Shown: piece by piece, positions 6,758 to 6,763 of the stretch | Numbering within the stretch: position 1 is the stretch's first letter | Layout: every line of letters starts with the position of its first letter | Assembly (NCBI GenBank): GCA_029934915.1 | Contig: JAOZLI010000150.1 | Coordinates: forward strand, 1-6,763 | Reading direction: 5' to 3' | Origin: Desulfocapsa sp. | GTDB lineage: Bacteria; Desulfobacterota; Desulfobulbia; Desulfobulbales; Desulfocapsaceae | Length of the DNA: 6,763 bases | Translations under genes and position numbers: made by a program | The notes under the pieces: generated by a model | What the model saw: only the letters and a program-made list of their open reading frames with translations | The model's database searches: none | What the model was told of the DNA's origin: nothing

Positions 6758-6763
6758 GAAATT

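Overview
The window holds five genes in two convergent groups. The base composition is moderate and slightly AT-rich by eye. It looks like ordinary chromosome of a Gram-negative bacterium: there is an exported binding protein, a membrane hybrid kinase with a periplasmic domain, and a cytoplasmic NagZ-type enzyme of peptidoglycan recycling. The style of the proteins would fit a signalling-rich Desulfobacterota (deltaproteobacterial) genome such as a member of the Desulfobulbales. That assignment is an impression from protein style, not a computed placement.

Left block, plus strand (about 96-5210): a three-gene signalling operon. Gene 1 encodes an exported substrate-binding protein of the ABC_sub_bind (COG2984) type. 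Gene 2, overlapping gene 1 by one base, encodes a 1038-residue hybrid histidine kinase laid out as TM, periplasmic sensor, TM, HAMP, HisKA, HATPase, REC, REC, Hpt. Gene 3, overlapping gene 2 by eight bases, encodes a REC plus HD-GYP response regulator predicted to hydrolyse cyclic di-GMP. No ABC permease or ATPase gene lies in the window. The simplest reading is that the binding protein presents a ligand to the kinase, and the signal passes through a multistep phosphorelay (H292, then D580 and/or D727, then H876, then D55 of the regulator) to change cyclic dinucleotide levels. All the phosphoacceptor and metal-binding residues I looked for are present.

Centre (5203-5236): a symmetrical hairpin with AT-rich arms sits between the two convergent gene groups and can serve as a terminator in both directions.

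Right block, minus strand (6676 down to 5234): a NagZ-like family 3 beta-N-acetylhexosaminidase followed three bases later by a small membrane protein made of two tandem TM2 domains. A candidate sigma-70-type promoter lies upstream at 6729-6757. The pair is probably one transcript. No RNA genes, mobile elements, CRISPR arrays or gene-free stretches over 300 bases were seen. The most interesting item is the binding-protein/kinase/HD-GYP operon. I saw no evidence of a wholly new type of system.
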